The translations under genes were made by a program, and so were the position numbers. The notes beneath the pieces were generated by a model. It saw only the letters and a program-made list of their open reading frames with translations, searched no databases and had not been told where the DNA came from. 64,000 nucleotides of DNA from Chondrilla cf. caribensis (Eukaryota > Porifera > Demospongiae > Chondrillida > Chondrillidae), in contig OZ026554.1 in assembly GCA_964020155.1 (NCBI GenBank), positions 1,603,747-1,667,746 on the forward strand. Reading direction: 5' to 3'. Position 1 is the first letter of the stretch; each line of letters begins with the position of its first letter. Shown piece after piece: positions 39,664-54,945 of this stretch.

Positions 39664-41263
39664 ATGGGTGCCCGTCTCTCCTATCCCGAAGCTGACCAGA
39701 GTGGTAAGGTAGCAGTAGTAACAGGAGGGAACACTGGGATTGGATATGAGACCGCTAAAGGACTAGCTTTACTAGGAGCACGCGTTATTATAGCGTGTAG
39801 GAGCGAAGAGAGGGCCAGGGGGGTGAGCATGTAGCACTGTTGTTATATAGACACAGATACTATTACTCATAGACGATGAAGCTTTACTTTATATGTCCGC
39901 TTTGTGTAGAGTAAGTATTGTATATACGTGGACGTCTAGTGGATCATGAATTCTAACTGAATGCTAGCCATTATTATGTATAGCCAATCATGCACGTATA
40001 TTCTCACACACCGATGTTGTGTTTCCTTATGGTCCAGGCCATAGAACGTATGCGTGGTGAAGTAGCTGAAGAACATCCAGACAGGACCATCAATGTTGAG
40101 TTTATGTCTCTGGACTTGGCATCTCTCCAATCTGTGAGGAAGTTCATTGAGGACTACAAGCAGAAAGAACTTCCTCTTCATCTCCTCATTAATAATGCTG
40201 GTATGGGATTGTTAGGACATCCAGGTGTTCGTAAGTCTGTATGTATGTATGTATTCTTGGTTATATATGTTCACATAAATGTGTGTGTACATGTGTGTGT
40301 ATATATTTTGGAGAACATTTCCATTTAGTTTTGAGAGATAAAGGAGTACTGTAGTATTCATTTGTTTCTTGCCAATGGCAACCATGACAATTTTTGAGCA
40401 TGTGGTGATACGCACGTACAATTCATCAAATCCACCAATGATTGCCGAATAGTTCCACCATAACATACACTATAAAATCAGTGTATGTTATCATTCATGG
40501 ATTCTCCACTTGGTTGTTTGTGGACTCTTCTTCAGTTTGCATGTGATTGATGATAAACTCACCAGCTGTCCTTCTGACATCTGGAATGTCCTAAGGGGCT
40601 GGTGTTTCAATTCAGGCATTTCTTCGAGAATTCAAACAAAACTGTACCATGCTGTACTCCAAATACCTGCATGTGATGAAGTTATGTTTCCTCTCAATGA
40701 AGGTGTGCAATTGTTATGCTGAGTGTGATGTCCATATGGAGGTTATTACACCCACTGGGGAGGCCATTTAACTAGTTATGTATAATTTGGCCAAATATTC
40801 TTCAGATTTTCCTAGTGTAACTTTTAATGTGAATTTCAACCATTCTTGCATAACAGTCTTTGGATATTGAATCAATTCCACTCGTATTGTGATGAAGCCA
40901 TACATCAAAGGGTGCCATTGTGAAGTGTATTATTTATTGTACACTGGCAACCACTACACACACTCAGGTCTGCATGTGGTCCATAATCCTGTTACTACTG
41001 CATGGACATACAGGAAGTATTACTTGCGTGTATGAATATACATATGTACATGTGTATGTGTATGTGCTAAGTTTGTTCTGTTTGTGTTTTGTTTTCACTG
41101 TTGTTTCTTTCTTCTGTGGAACATACAAGAATGTTGTTTTCACACCCAATTACCATGTAGATCATACTGATGATGGTCACGAACTTCAATTTCAAGTAAG
41201 TGAACTTTACTGCTGGAGTAACTTTATTTACCTGTATAGTAGATACAGTACGTATATGTATGT

Positions 41264-41330
<67 letters not shown>

Positions 41331-42963
41331 GTACACTCTTTCTGTTTCTCCTTCATACTGTGTTCTGTGATCATGTCCCCTCACAGGTGAACCACCTCGG
41401 TCACTTCTACCTGACTTTGGAGCTCCTGCCCATTATCCTGTCCTCAGCTCCCGGTGCAAGGATTGTGTTTGTGTCTTCTATGATGCACAAACATGCCAAT
41501 TCGTTTGATCAAAACAATCTTCAAGGAGAGCAAAGATACCCTGAAAACACAGTGACACAATACTCGAACACAAAACTGTTCAATGTTAGTAACCTTCATA
41601 TGCATCGCATTACAGTACTGTAACTCCCATCACAAGCTTATGTTGATATGGGAAATCATTTCCAACAAATTATCCTGTAATTATATATATTATGTATGTC
41701 TTCCTGTGGATCTGTTGTGATATTCTCCAGATCATGGCAGCTGAATCTCTTCAGAGGAGACTGACTGGGAAAGGTGTTACCGTGTCTGCTATTCATCCTG
41801 GAATTGTAAGTGTACATGTGATGTAATGTCCATCATATACTGATTCAGTATTGGTTAATTGGGTTGTGATGTTTGGGAAAGGTCATTTTGGATGATGGAC
41901 AGAGGTCATTAGATACCACACTATTGCCTTCTGTAGGTGCGAACTGAAGCTGCAAGAAATGCAAGGGGATTTAGAGCTGCTCTGATTTCCGTCATTCATG
42001 CTTTACGTATGTTGTGTTTGTTTGATCTTGTACGTAATGTGTTGATTACATCGATTACATGTTGCCACCTTGTTACAAAGACAATACCGGAATAGGAGTA
42101 TACAGTCAGACCTCTTCACAACACCACCCTTGGTAGTGCTCCCATACACTAGTATACATTCAGACCCCTTCACAACACCACCCTTGGTAGTGCTCCCATA
42201 CACTAGTATACAGTCAGACCCCTTCACAACACCACCGAGAATAGTTCATGATCATGATGATTTTCAACCCAGATACACTGTTCCTTTTAAATATGATTTT
42301 CACACAGTTAAATCTTTGTTTAATTGTTGGTAGATTTCTCACGAGATCCCAAGAAAGGCGCTGCCAACACCCTGTATGCTGCTGTGCACCCAGATCTGAG
42401 CAAAGAGGAGTTTCAGTACTACAGTGACTGCAAGGCTACACCACCTAGTACAGCCTCTCGGTATGATTGTGTTAATATGTGCTTCTACAAACCACTCCTG
42501 CAAAGTATTCTCCCATGCATGTGGACATGTACATATGTGTACACAGTGTGTCTTTTGTCATTCCATTGTTCTTATCTCATATAACAGAAACGTCACTCAT
42601 CAGGAACAACTATGGGATAGAAGTTGTGATTTACTGAAAGACTACTTGTCTCCTGAAATATGGAGAGAGTATGGACCATCTCAAGCAACCAGTGGTGGTG
42701 AGGGTCAACAGGACCAGCCTCCTCCCGTCCCCAGTGGTGGTGAGGGTCAACAGGACCAGCCTCCTCCCGTCCCCAGTGGTGGTGAGGATCAACAGGACCA
42801 GCCTCCTCCCGTCCCCACCGGTGGTGAGGGTCAACAGGACCAGCCTCCTCCCGTCCCCAGTGGTGGTGAGGATCAACAGGACCAGCCTCCTCCCGTCCCC
42901 ACCGGTGGTGAGGGTCAACAGGACCAGCCTCCTTCCAGCGAATCAGACAATCAGCCATCTTAG
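39664..42963 (+). CDS. SDR copy G: retinol dehydrogenase-like oxidoreductase
   Basis: Exons 39664-39822, 40038-40230, 41161-41195, 41387-41584, 41731-41805, 41937-42006, 42334-42460 and 42588-42963 join to 410 residues. Motifs [12 protein letters not shown] (followed by MGLLGHPG), VNHLGHF, the Ser pair and YSNTK are intact. Exon 4 is 198 bp, 6 bp longer than in the paralogues; the extra two residues fall in the loop just before the active-site Tyr ([10 protein letters not shown]). Exon 7 starts [14 protein letters not shown]. The tail has six units with alternating S and T starts and ends SESDNQPS. Confidence 0.9.
41270..41328. repeat. CA microsatellite, intron 3 of copy G
   Basis: Shortest CA tract of the array, about 60 bp. 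Confidence 0.95.
42103..42235. repeat. 54-bp minisatellite, intron 6 of copy G (about 2.4 units)
   Basis: Same unit as in D and F. It ends abruptly in ACCACCGAGAATAG, a deletion that removed the MITE's right side. Confidence 0.8.
42691..42942 (+). repeat. 42-bp coding minisatellite, copy G (6 units)
   Basis: Units alternate SGGEG, SGGED and TGGEG, showing a higher-order two-unit duplication. Confidence 0.9.
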
Positions 42964-44067
42964 GTAAATTGGAGGAACAATCTACTTTAGAGGTAGAGGA
43001 AGAACAAACCTTAATTGAACAGTACAAGAAATTGTAACACGTGGTGTGATAAAGAGTAACAAATGTAGTCAATATTGTAGTGAGACACTAATAGAAGGTA
43101 ACGAACATCTATTTTCATTTATTTTAATTTGTGATTGTAACATAGTATTATTCAACATAATAGGGTATACAGATGTGAAGTGTGGGTGAACAGCTACATT
43201 ATTATAATTATATATTTTTATGTACATAATGTACCATGCAACACATCATTATAATACACATATACATGCTATATATTTATTATATTTTCATAGCGATATG
43301 CATACATAATAACTATATACTATAAGTGAATTATCAAAATTAATAAGGATATTATTATAATATTTAAACGACAAAATAATAATGATTGTATATTATATTA
43401 TATTGCTACATGAGTTTGCAAATATTATACAGCATGCCAGGTCAGATCAAGTCTCTCTATACAGATGGATGCTATATACTGTATGTATGTACAGTAGCTA
43501 TGTAATATATAACATGCAATGTTATATATATCCTACAGCTGTCCATTATAATATTTACGTACTGCAATCGCAATTTTAATAAGACAATTAGTAAATTAAA
43601 TACAATACAATACCTACTGTAGATCAGTAATTTATAATTTTTGAAACAGAAGGAAACAGTTACACTTATGTGTCAACTGTGTCTTAGTCTAATCCTAAGC
43701 TCCTGAAGCTTGCAATTGTCTTGCATTTGTATTGACTTCATTGATTCCGTGGCATAAATGCGCAAATTTACTTCGTATACATATTGCACATTGTGTATAT
43801 CATGCAGGTAGTTAATCTGAGCATGGACGCAAGAGGACGTATATAGGGGTCATGTACTAGTACTGTACGTGCGAGCATAGATAGTGCGAGTCAGGTACGT
43901 ATACCGCCATTTTCATTCCCGAAACATAAATTGCGCAATCAGGAGGTTATTTCCCGTCGCAAGAGCTACACCGCCCATACCAGTTTCAGAGCTGCAGCCA
44001 GAGTGTCTGAGTCTATGGTCTAGGTCACCATCTTCGTACCAGGTTACGTTTGTAGAGTGTCGACGAA
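42964..44067. other. G-H intergenic region
   Basis: No gene. AT-rich sequence matches the flank of copy F without the LINE and the two other insertions, so it serves as the empty-site reference. An AAATTGCGCAATC core lies near 43926. Confidence 0.65.
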
Positions 44068-46940
44068 ATGGGTGCCCGTCTCTCCTATCCCGAAGCTGAC
44101 CAGAGTGGTAAGGTAGCAGTAGTAACAGGAGGGAACACTGGGATTGGATATGAGACAGCTAAAGGACTAGCCTTGTTGGGAGCACGCGTTATTATAGCGT
44201 GTAGGAGCGAAGAGAGGGCCAAAGGGGTGAGTATAGTAGAAATGGAATTGATGGCCTAAATTGTATTATCTGTAGAGTGATGGCTTTCTGCATGTATTAT
44301 ACGTATATTATATTTTTATACGTATAATATTTTGGTCCAGGCCATAGAACGTATGCGTGGTGAAGTAGCTGAAGAACATCCAGACAAGACCATCAATGTT
44401 GAGTTTATGTCTCTGGACTTGGCATCTCTCCAATCTGTGAAGAAGTTCATTGAAGACTACAAGCAGAAAGAACGTTCTCTTCATCTCCTCATTAATAATG
44501 CTGGTCTGGGATTGTTAGGACAGTCGGATATTCGTAAGTATATCTGTCTGTATGTATTCACGTGTGTGTGATTTTGTATACATTGTGTACTTGGGAAACG
44601 TTTGATGTGATTTTGAATATCATGTGTGTTTATGTGACAAAGGGTTATTTCTTACAGTTTTTGCTGTTTCTGTCAGTTTCATTTTTAAATATATAATATA
44701 TATCATGATGACAGTTGTACTTATTGTTAGATTTTTTTTAATTCATCGCAATGCATGTGTGTGCATGTGAGCATGTTTATGTTTGCTGTTTGTTGTGTTT
44801 TTTCGCCATGGAGCTAGTGTTTCAAAAAGTTGAACAATTATCCTGTAGGTCGTACTACTGATGGTCATGAACTTCAATTTCAAGTGAGTGATCTTTACTA
44901 ATGGAGCAACTTCATATGCATGTATATGTAGATATGTACATATAATTATAGTATAAATATATACATGCATGTATGTACAGATCTGGCATCGATGATGCGA
45001 TGTTGCTAGATTAATGAAACCAAATTTCAAGAGATAAACATGATATTGTTTGTTGAGTAATGTCAAAATGCACAAATACAACTAGAAGAAGCGTTGCATG
45101 CATATATTGAATTATTCAGCACTTCTCTATGTACACATTTTAGCATGTGCAATATAATGTGATGCAAGGGTAGGAAGAGGAAAGTTGATGAATAATATTC
45201 AAAATGGCGGACTATTGTGAGTAAAAGGGTGAGGTAAACCCAACTGCTGAGTAACTCAAGATTAGTGAGGGTCCACTCAATACACTATATTATGCATATG
45301 TACGTATTTTCAAATTGAGTAAAAGTTAATGTATTTACGTAATTTAAACATTTTTCTTCAGGCCCTTTATACTTCGTTCTGTGATCATGTCCCCTCACAG
45401 GTGAACCACCTCGGTCACTTCTACCTGACTTTGGAGCTCCTGCCCATCATCCTGTCCTCAGGTCCCGGTGCAAGGATTGTGTTTGTGTCTTCTGTGGCTC
45501 ACAAATTTGCAAATGAGTTTGATCCAAACAATCTTCAAGGAGAGCAAAGATACCGTGGGAATGATCAATATGCAAACACAAAACAGTTTAATGTTAGTAA
45601 CATACATATGTATGTATCTCACAATACTGTACTTCCTATCACAAGAATTACCGTATAGCGGGAAATTTTCACAGGACAAACTTTTTTTGCGGATGGCTGC
45701 GAAAATGATAATCTGAAGATAAAATAAGCGCGGATGCTGGCCAGAGTCACATGATAGAGCAATGAGAACACCTAATTTGCGGATTTTATTTTGGCGGATT
45801 TTATTTTGGCGGATTTTAGGCTAACTGCGAAATCTGCAAACAATTTGTCCCAGAAAAATTTCCCGCTATACAGTATGCTGATGGAGTAGTCAATTTCTAT
45901 CATCTTATGTCACTATATCACATGTTTCTGCACGGTGACCTGTTTATATTTAGTGCTGCCAATCATGTTCTTCAGGTCATGGCGGCTGAATCTCTTCAGA
46001 GAAGACTGACTGGGAGAGGTGTTACTGTGTCTGCTCTTCATCCTGGAATCGTAAGTGTGTGATATGATTGCAGAATTGATATAGTGGTGATTATGTTTGG
46101 GGTGAATTAATTCCGATTGATGGATAGAGGTCATTTTACAGTATTTTCTTCCACAGGTGAGAACTGAATTTGAAAATAATGCGAGGGGATTGTCATCCTT
46201 CTTCATTTCCCTATCTCATGTCTTAAGTATGTCATATATATATACATTATAATACATAATTATGTACTTATTGTGTATTATTGTATGATTTTATATTGAC
46301 AGTATATGTGTTGTACTCTGTTACGAAGACAGTTAGAGTTAGTCTCGTGTAGCCAGACCCAACCAGGTAAATTGACAGCAGCCATTTGAAAACAAAAGAA
46401 CTGACCCAGTGGTGAGGGTCTGGCTATGCTAGACTAAGTGAAAGATGGGTATCTTATGTAAATCTCATAGTACTGAAGGTGACAATTTTAGGAAGTTGCT
46501 GTATAGTGGGAAATATTCACAAAATTAAAATTTGCATTTATTTCAACCATTCCATGGTTTGTAGCACCATTCGTAACTTGTTATTATTTTACAAATCAAA
46601 TGAATATGCAAAATCTTCAAAATGAAACCTGTGAAAATTTCCTACTGTGTGGTAATATTAATCATTTTACTGAATTCAATTGTTCTTGATCAAATGGTCA
46701 CACTTTACAATGAAACTAATTGTTTAACGTGAATTCATCGTGATTATATATCAAGATACACAGTTCTTAGTAAAATTTGTTGTTTATTTGTTGATAGATA
46801 TCTCTCGAGATGCCAAGAAAGGAGCTGCCACCACCCTGTATGCTGCTGTGCACCCAGATCTGAACAAAGAGGAGTTTCAGTACTACAGTGACTGCAAGGC
46901 TACACCACCTAGTATGGCCTCTAGGTATATAATACGTATG

Positions 46941-47020
<80 letters not shown>

Positions 47021-48242
47021 ATGTGTTTCCATGCTATATGTAGGTGTGAAGTGCCTATCTACATACATACATAGGTGTTGGACATATGCCTGTGATATGT
47101 GACCATACTCATTATAAACATTTTATTGTCTTCAAGTGTCTGAATTATTCTTTTATTGTGCACATTATGGCATTTGAAAGTCTCTTGAATTATTTGTAAA
47201 TACTCAAATTTACATAAGAGAGTCTTTAGAGAGTTTCCTATTTACATTGGTGTATACAGTGAATTCTCGATAATCCGCCACCGCTTTATCCCCCAAATCT
47301 TTTAATCTGCCACATGCAATTTCCCAGTACCAATATAATGTACAAGTACCAATGAATATCCAGTTACTCCGCCAAACTCATTAATCCACCATATTGTTTG
47401 AAAGCGTATTGCAGCAGATTAACGAGTATTCACTGTAATGTACTGTATTATGTGTGTCCTTCAAGTTTGTTGCCAACACTTAATAATGTATATGCATATG
47501 TAGACAAAATTAATGTATATAGTACATTGACTATCAATCGTCATGATTAAGGCATTCTTATGCATTTTTTCATCCATTCTTGATGAATAGAATCATTATT
47601 TATCAGGAACAACTATGGGATAGAAGTTGTGATTTACTGAAAGACTACTTGTCTCCTGAAATATGGAGAGAGTATGGACCAGCTGATCGTGGTGAGGGTC
47701 AACAGGACCCACCTCCTCCTGTCCCCAGTGGTGGTGAGGGTCAACAGGACCAACCTCCTCCTGTCCCCAGTGGTGGTGAGGGTCAACAGGACCAGCCTCC
47801 TCCCATCCCCAGTGGTGGTGAGGGTCAACAGGACCTGCCTCCTCCCGTCCCCACCGGGGGTGAGGGTCAACAGGACCAGCCTCCTCCCGTCCCCAGTGGT
47901 GGTGAGGGTCAACAGGACCAGCCTCCTCCCGTCCCCAGCGGTGGTGAGGGTCAACAGGACCAGCCTCCTCCCGTCCCCAGTGGTGGTGAGGGTCAACAGG
48001 ACCAGCCTCCTCCCATCCCCAGTGGTGGTGAGGGTCAACAGGACCAGCCTCCTCCCGTCCCCAGTGGTGGTGAGGGTCAACAGGACCAGCCTCCTCCCAT
48101 CCCCAGTGGTGGTGAGGGTCAACAGGACCAGCCTCCTCACATCCCCAGTAGTGGTGAGGGTCAACAGGACCAGCCTCCTCCCGTCCCCAGTAGTGGTGAG
48201 GGTCAACAGGATCAGCCTCCTTCAGGTCAACTAGATCAATAG
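44068..48242 (+). CDS. SDR copy H: retinol dehydrogenase-like with long repeat tail
   Basis: Exons 44068-44226, 44341-44533, 44849-44883, 45401-45592, 45976-46050, 46157-46226, 46798-46924 and 47591-48242 join to 500 residues. [12 protein letters not shown] and VNHLGHF are present, and the active-site motif is YANTK. Introns 2-7 differ from those of B-G, so H is an older branch, although exons 1, 2, 7 and 8 remain near identical. Exon 8 begins [10 protein letters not shown] instead of [10 protein letters not shown]. The tail has about 13 units and ends SGQLDQ. Introns 4, 6 and 7 hold MITEs and intron 7 a GT microsatellite. Confidence 0.88.
45651..45873. mobile_element. TA-flanked MITE in intron 4 of copy H
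   Basis: The ends are CCGTATAGCGGGAAATTTT and (reverse-complemented) CTGTATAGCGGGAAATTTTT. TA lies on both sides (45649-45650 and 45874-45875). The interior is rich in TTTGCGGATTTTATTTTGGC repeats. It is a Tc1/mariner-type MITE, the best-preserved member of this family in the window. Confidence 0.85.
46499..46653. mobile_element. Degenerate MITE in intron 6 of copy H
   Basis: Ends TATAGTGGGAAATATTCAC and GTGAAAATTTCCTACTGTG are imperfect inverted repeats related to the element at 45651. Confidence 0.55.
46945..47019. repeat. GT microsatellite, intron 7 of copy H
   Basis: About 75 bp of perfect (GT)n, 20 bp after exon 7. Confidence 0.95.
47257..47435. mobile_element. Pogo/Tigger-like MITE in intron 7 of copy H
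   Basis: The ends are CAGTGAATTCTCGATAATCC and (reverse-complemented) CAGTGAATACTCGTTAATC, with TA on both sides (47255-47256, 47436-47437). CAGTGAA...TCG..TAATCC resembles pogo/Tigger termini. The same end occurs at 8677 next to the integrase pseudogene. Confidence 0.75.
47688..48228 (+). repeat. 42-bp coding minisatellite, copy H (about 13 units)
   Basis: In-frame units, mostly [14 protein letters not shown] or PPPIP. Confidence 0.92.
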
Positions 48243-48952
48243 CTTTCTTCAGGAAATATAGAAACAGATTCTCCTAAGTAACCCAAGCATTAGAGTTTAC
48301 TGTATTTTAGAGTAAGTCAACAATTGTAACCTAGAACAAGATTAACATTTTAGATGTATATTTCATGGCTATTGAGTTTTGTATGTAGCACCCCATACTT
48401 TGTGTCATCATAGTTATTATAATATTATACATGTATTATGTATTGGTATAATATTTATGATATAGCATATTATATATATATACCACGTATCATTGTAATT
48501 CGCAAACTATATAATATGATTTATCTCACTACAGTGGAACCTGTGTTAATGACCACCTCTACATTAAAGATTGCCTTTCCTAAATGACCATGCATAATGC
48601 ATTTTAGAATGTACAGTATATCCACTAGGTCAACTTGACTATACAGTAAAAGCATGCATGTGACCACGTGCACCTGTCATTAGACATCATGTTTTTTCTG
48701 GTCCCTTGCAATTGCAATTGGATAGTCTTTATATGAAGGTTACATGTGCTCTCTATGATGCAATCATATAGACTCTAGAGCTGTATATAAGTAGTGTGTT
48801 GCATCATACAGTGGTGTGATTGCATCATGTATTGCATAGTGTATGACGGCCAATTATCTATAATATTTCGAATTTAGAATAACTGATGGTACCAGTTACT
48901 CGGGTGTTGAATTCCTTTCACGAACGGTCGGTGTGCATCTGCAACGTGGAGA
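48243..48952. other. H-I intergenic region
   Basis: No gene. Near 48532 the phrase CAGTGGAACCTGTGTTAATGA resembles the end of a Tigger-like MITE; a second copy lies at 55824. The proximal promoter differs from the other copies up to GAGAATGGGTG. Confidence 0.5.
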
Positions 48953-52185
<3,233 letters not shown>

Positions 52186-52473
52186 TTTAATGAGTGTTCT
52201 TCCAAGACCCCATGACCTGTTTCGTAGTCTGCATTTTGTATTATAACTCCTAATGTGTGCTAGTATATATACAATTCGTCAGTTTTATTCATCGTCAATT
52301 TCTCTTCATCTGGAAACAAACATTTTGAGTCAATTGCGATTACAGACAATGTTATAGACATTCCTGATAATGAAATCGCACACTTACGTAATGGAAATTA
52401 GTGAGTGCTTCAATTGGAATAGGGTATTACCCGTAGAGCCAGCGCGATCGCAGATGCTGTTGGTGTTTTTGTT
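52186..52473. other. Spacer between copy I and FAAP24
   Basis: 3' untranslated sequence of copy I and presumed promoter of FAAP24; no motif stands out. Confidence 0.5.
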
Positions 52474-53159
52474 ATGGAGCGCACACCTGTTAGTCAACGA
52501 AGGGTGCCAAAACGATTAGTTCCTCAGGGACATGTGATTGTCAGTGACAGACTCCTGGGGACCCCACTCTACGAAGCACTTAAAGGTAAACAGTAAGAAT
52601 GTACACTTTCCCGCCATTCAAACGTGTTTCCTAAGGTTTGAACATAGATAATATCTATGGTTTGACTACGTACCTATTGCTATTTGCAACACACAACACT
52701 ATTGATCATGAACACTAATGCCGAAAACACTAACACTATTAGTCTGATCAGAGTCTATGGTCTAATGAACACTATATAGCGACCCCACACTATAATGGTT
52801 AATCTTCACACATGTACACGCAAACATACACTTTGTTATCCCTTCCACTGCATGCTGCATACACACCTCATTGCATGATCAGTCATATCCAGGCTAACAA
52901 ACAACATAATATATTATGGTAATCCATGCAGTACTACCAATACATTCTAGCTATATCTAATGCTCCTAACTACAGTACACACTGTGACGGTTGTAGTTGG
53001 GTCCCTTAGGTGGAGGCATCAAGGTACTAGTGGAGGACCACCTGCATCACATTGACTGCTACATTTCCAGTGACATGGGGGTCATGTTTCTGAAGGAAGA
53101 CTTGGTAGTCACTGCCAATGACAATGTAAGCTTGAGAAAGGCATTGGATAAGCTGTCAA

Positions 53160-53230
<71 letters not shown>

Positions 53231-53992
53231 TGCATGTGTACATGCGTATGTACTTGTATGAGTGTGTATGTACGTATAAGATGCTTTCCTATGCTGTGTG
53301 TATGTATTTTATACATCTTGTGTCTTCTTTCTATCTTGTAGTCTCCTGTCACAGGCGTAGTGATTGTGGAGTGCACTCCGTCATCCCAACCCTTCTTCAC
53401 TGATGTGCAGACTCTTCTTGTGTTCGAATATGGTCTGAAGGTCATCCCAGTAGACTCAACGGAGGTAGCAGCACGTATGATAGTACAACTGGTGAGTGGA
53501 GTGGTCACGATTCAGTCTCACCTATCCTGTGTGTTGTGTACTTACAAGTGATGAAGTAGTGCATCCAGCAAGGAGTACATCTGATCTGGTCAATACATAG
53601 GTACCGTATACTACATGACTGTGTAGCTTCTAGATGTGTTATAAGCTGTACAAGTGTCTTTTCAAACTGTGAAAAATTTTCTTCCTCCTTCATTTGTTCT
53701 TCACCTGAATCTTGTCTTTTGTACATATTTTAGCATAGTTTTGTATCACCCTCTTGTTATGTAGCAGTGGCCATTCAGTGTAATGACTGGTTGTTTTGAT
53801 CATTTTAGGTTAAGAAATCGCAAAGCACGTCCAATCCTTTTTCATCCACCAAGCCCCTCCCACCTCCTGACCCGCTGGTGTTTCAGGCAGTGCAGATGTT
53901 ACCTAGAACAGGGAGCACTACAGCCAAACAGCTTCTGCAGAAGTTTGAAAGTAACTAAGAGATGACCTGGACTATTTGTACATACACACTCC

Positions 53993-54024
<32 letters not shown>

Positions 54025-54445
54025 CGTGCGTGTGTGCGTGCGTGGGTGCGTGCATGCATGTGTGTGTGTGTATGCATTGTGTGTTTGGATGTACGTATGT
54101 AGGTATGTGTAGGGTGTAAGACAGATGTCTAAACTTGTGCAGTCTTTGCATATGTGTATGTTTATTACAGTATATATGCTCTTAATGGTTGTCTCCAAAC
54201 ACAATAGGCTTACAAGGTATAGTGTGTGCAAGTGAGCAGGTATGTTAATGTACATACGTGTGCAGACCTCACTGAGTGTATGTACTTTCTGTATGCATAA
54301 TGTGTATACACATGTGAATGTGGATTTTCATAATAGTAGATGCCCTTCTACACAGTGGATTGTATGTGTGTACTGTTCACCATAGGAGCTGAGTGAAGCC
54401 ACTGGTAAAGCCAACGCACTTGCAATCAGCAGATTCCTCACATAG
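52474..54445 (+). CDS. FAAP24: Fanconi anaemia core complex-associated protein 24
   Basis: FAAP24 binds branched or single-stranded DNA and helps target FANCM and the Fanconi complex to interstrand crosslinks. Exons 52474-52585, 53010-53161, 53342-53491, 53809-53950 and 54386-54445. The VPQGHVIVSDRLLGTPLYEAL start, the IKVLVEDHL and GVVIVE strands of the ERCC4-like nuclease fold, and the C-terminal helix-hairpin-helix (LQKFES ... ELSEATGKANAL) line up with the vertebrate protein. As in other FAAP24 proteins, the catalytic ERK(A)D motif of active ERCC4 nucleases is absent. Exons 1-4 join in frame. The junction to the last exon does not (phase 1 to phase 0), so one small exon of about ten residues between 53951 and 54385 is unresolved; unspliced, the frame stops at 53958. 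Confidence 0.85.
53162..53230. repeat. GT microsatellite forming the donor of FAAP24 intron 2
   Basis: The exon ends TCAAAG and the intron starts directly with (GT)n, so every second position is a possible donor. Confidence 0.85.
53995..54070. repeat. GT microsatellite in FAAP24 intron 4
   Basis: (GT)n grading into (GC/GT)n and TGCATG. Confidence 0.85.
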
Positions 54446-54945
54446 GGGCAGTGTGCAGCTGAGTAGCATGCATTGACCATCTCAAGAGGATGTGGTCATC
54501 CTGTGTCACTAGTGTACTTTTGTGACGTTATTCTAATGATGATCGAGATTGACTAAACTTGGGGAAATTATCTTACTGCAAATATTAATTTTTACTTAAT
54601 AATTATTATTTCTGAGTCGTCCACCTGCATCTATGCAGGTGTGTACATAATATTATAATAATGCACTTCTTTCAAGTGTTCGTGTATGTACTGTAAATAT
54701 AAATAGTAATTTAATAGGTACAAGAATTTGCTCTGTGAACAGTGTAATAATATATTATTACATAAACTTTATATGTATGTTCCTAATTACAACTGTTGTG
54801 TGGTAATAATTTCATTGCAATTGATGAATGTGTACAGCACAATAAATTCCCATGTATAAACACAATTGAATACGATGATTCATACACAGCCTGCACATTT
54901 TGCATATTACTGTATATGCAGTATCAAGCAGTTGAAGGATCACAA

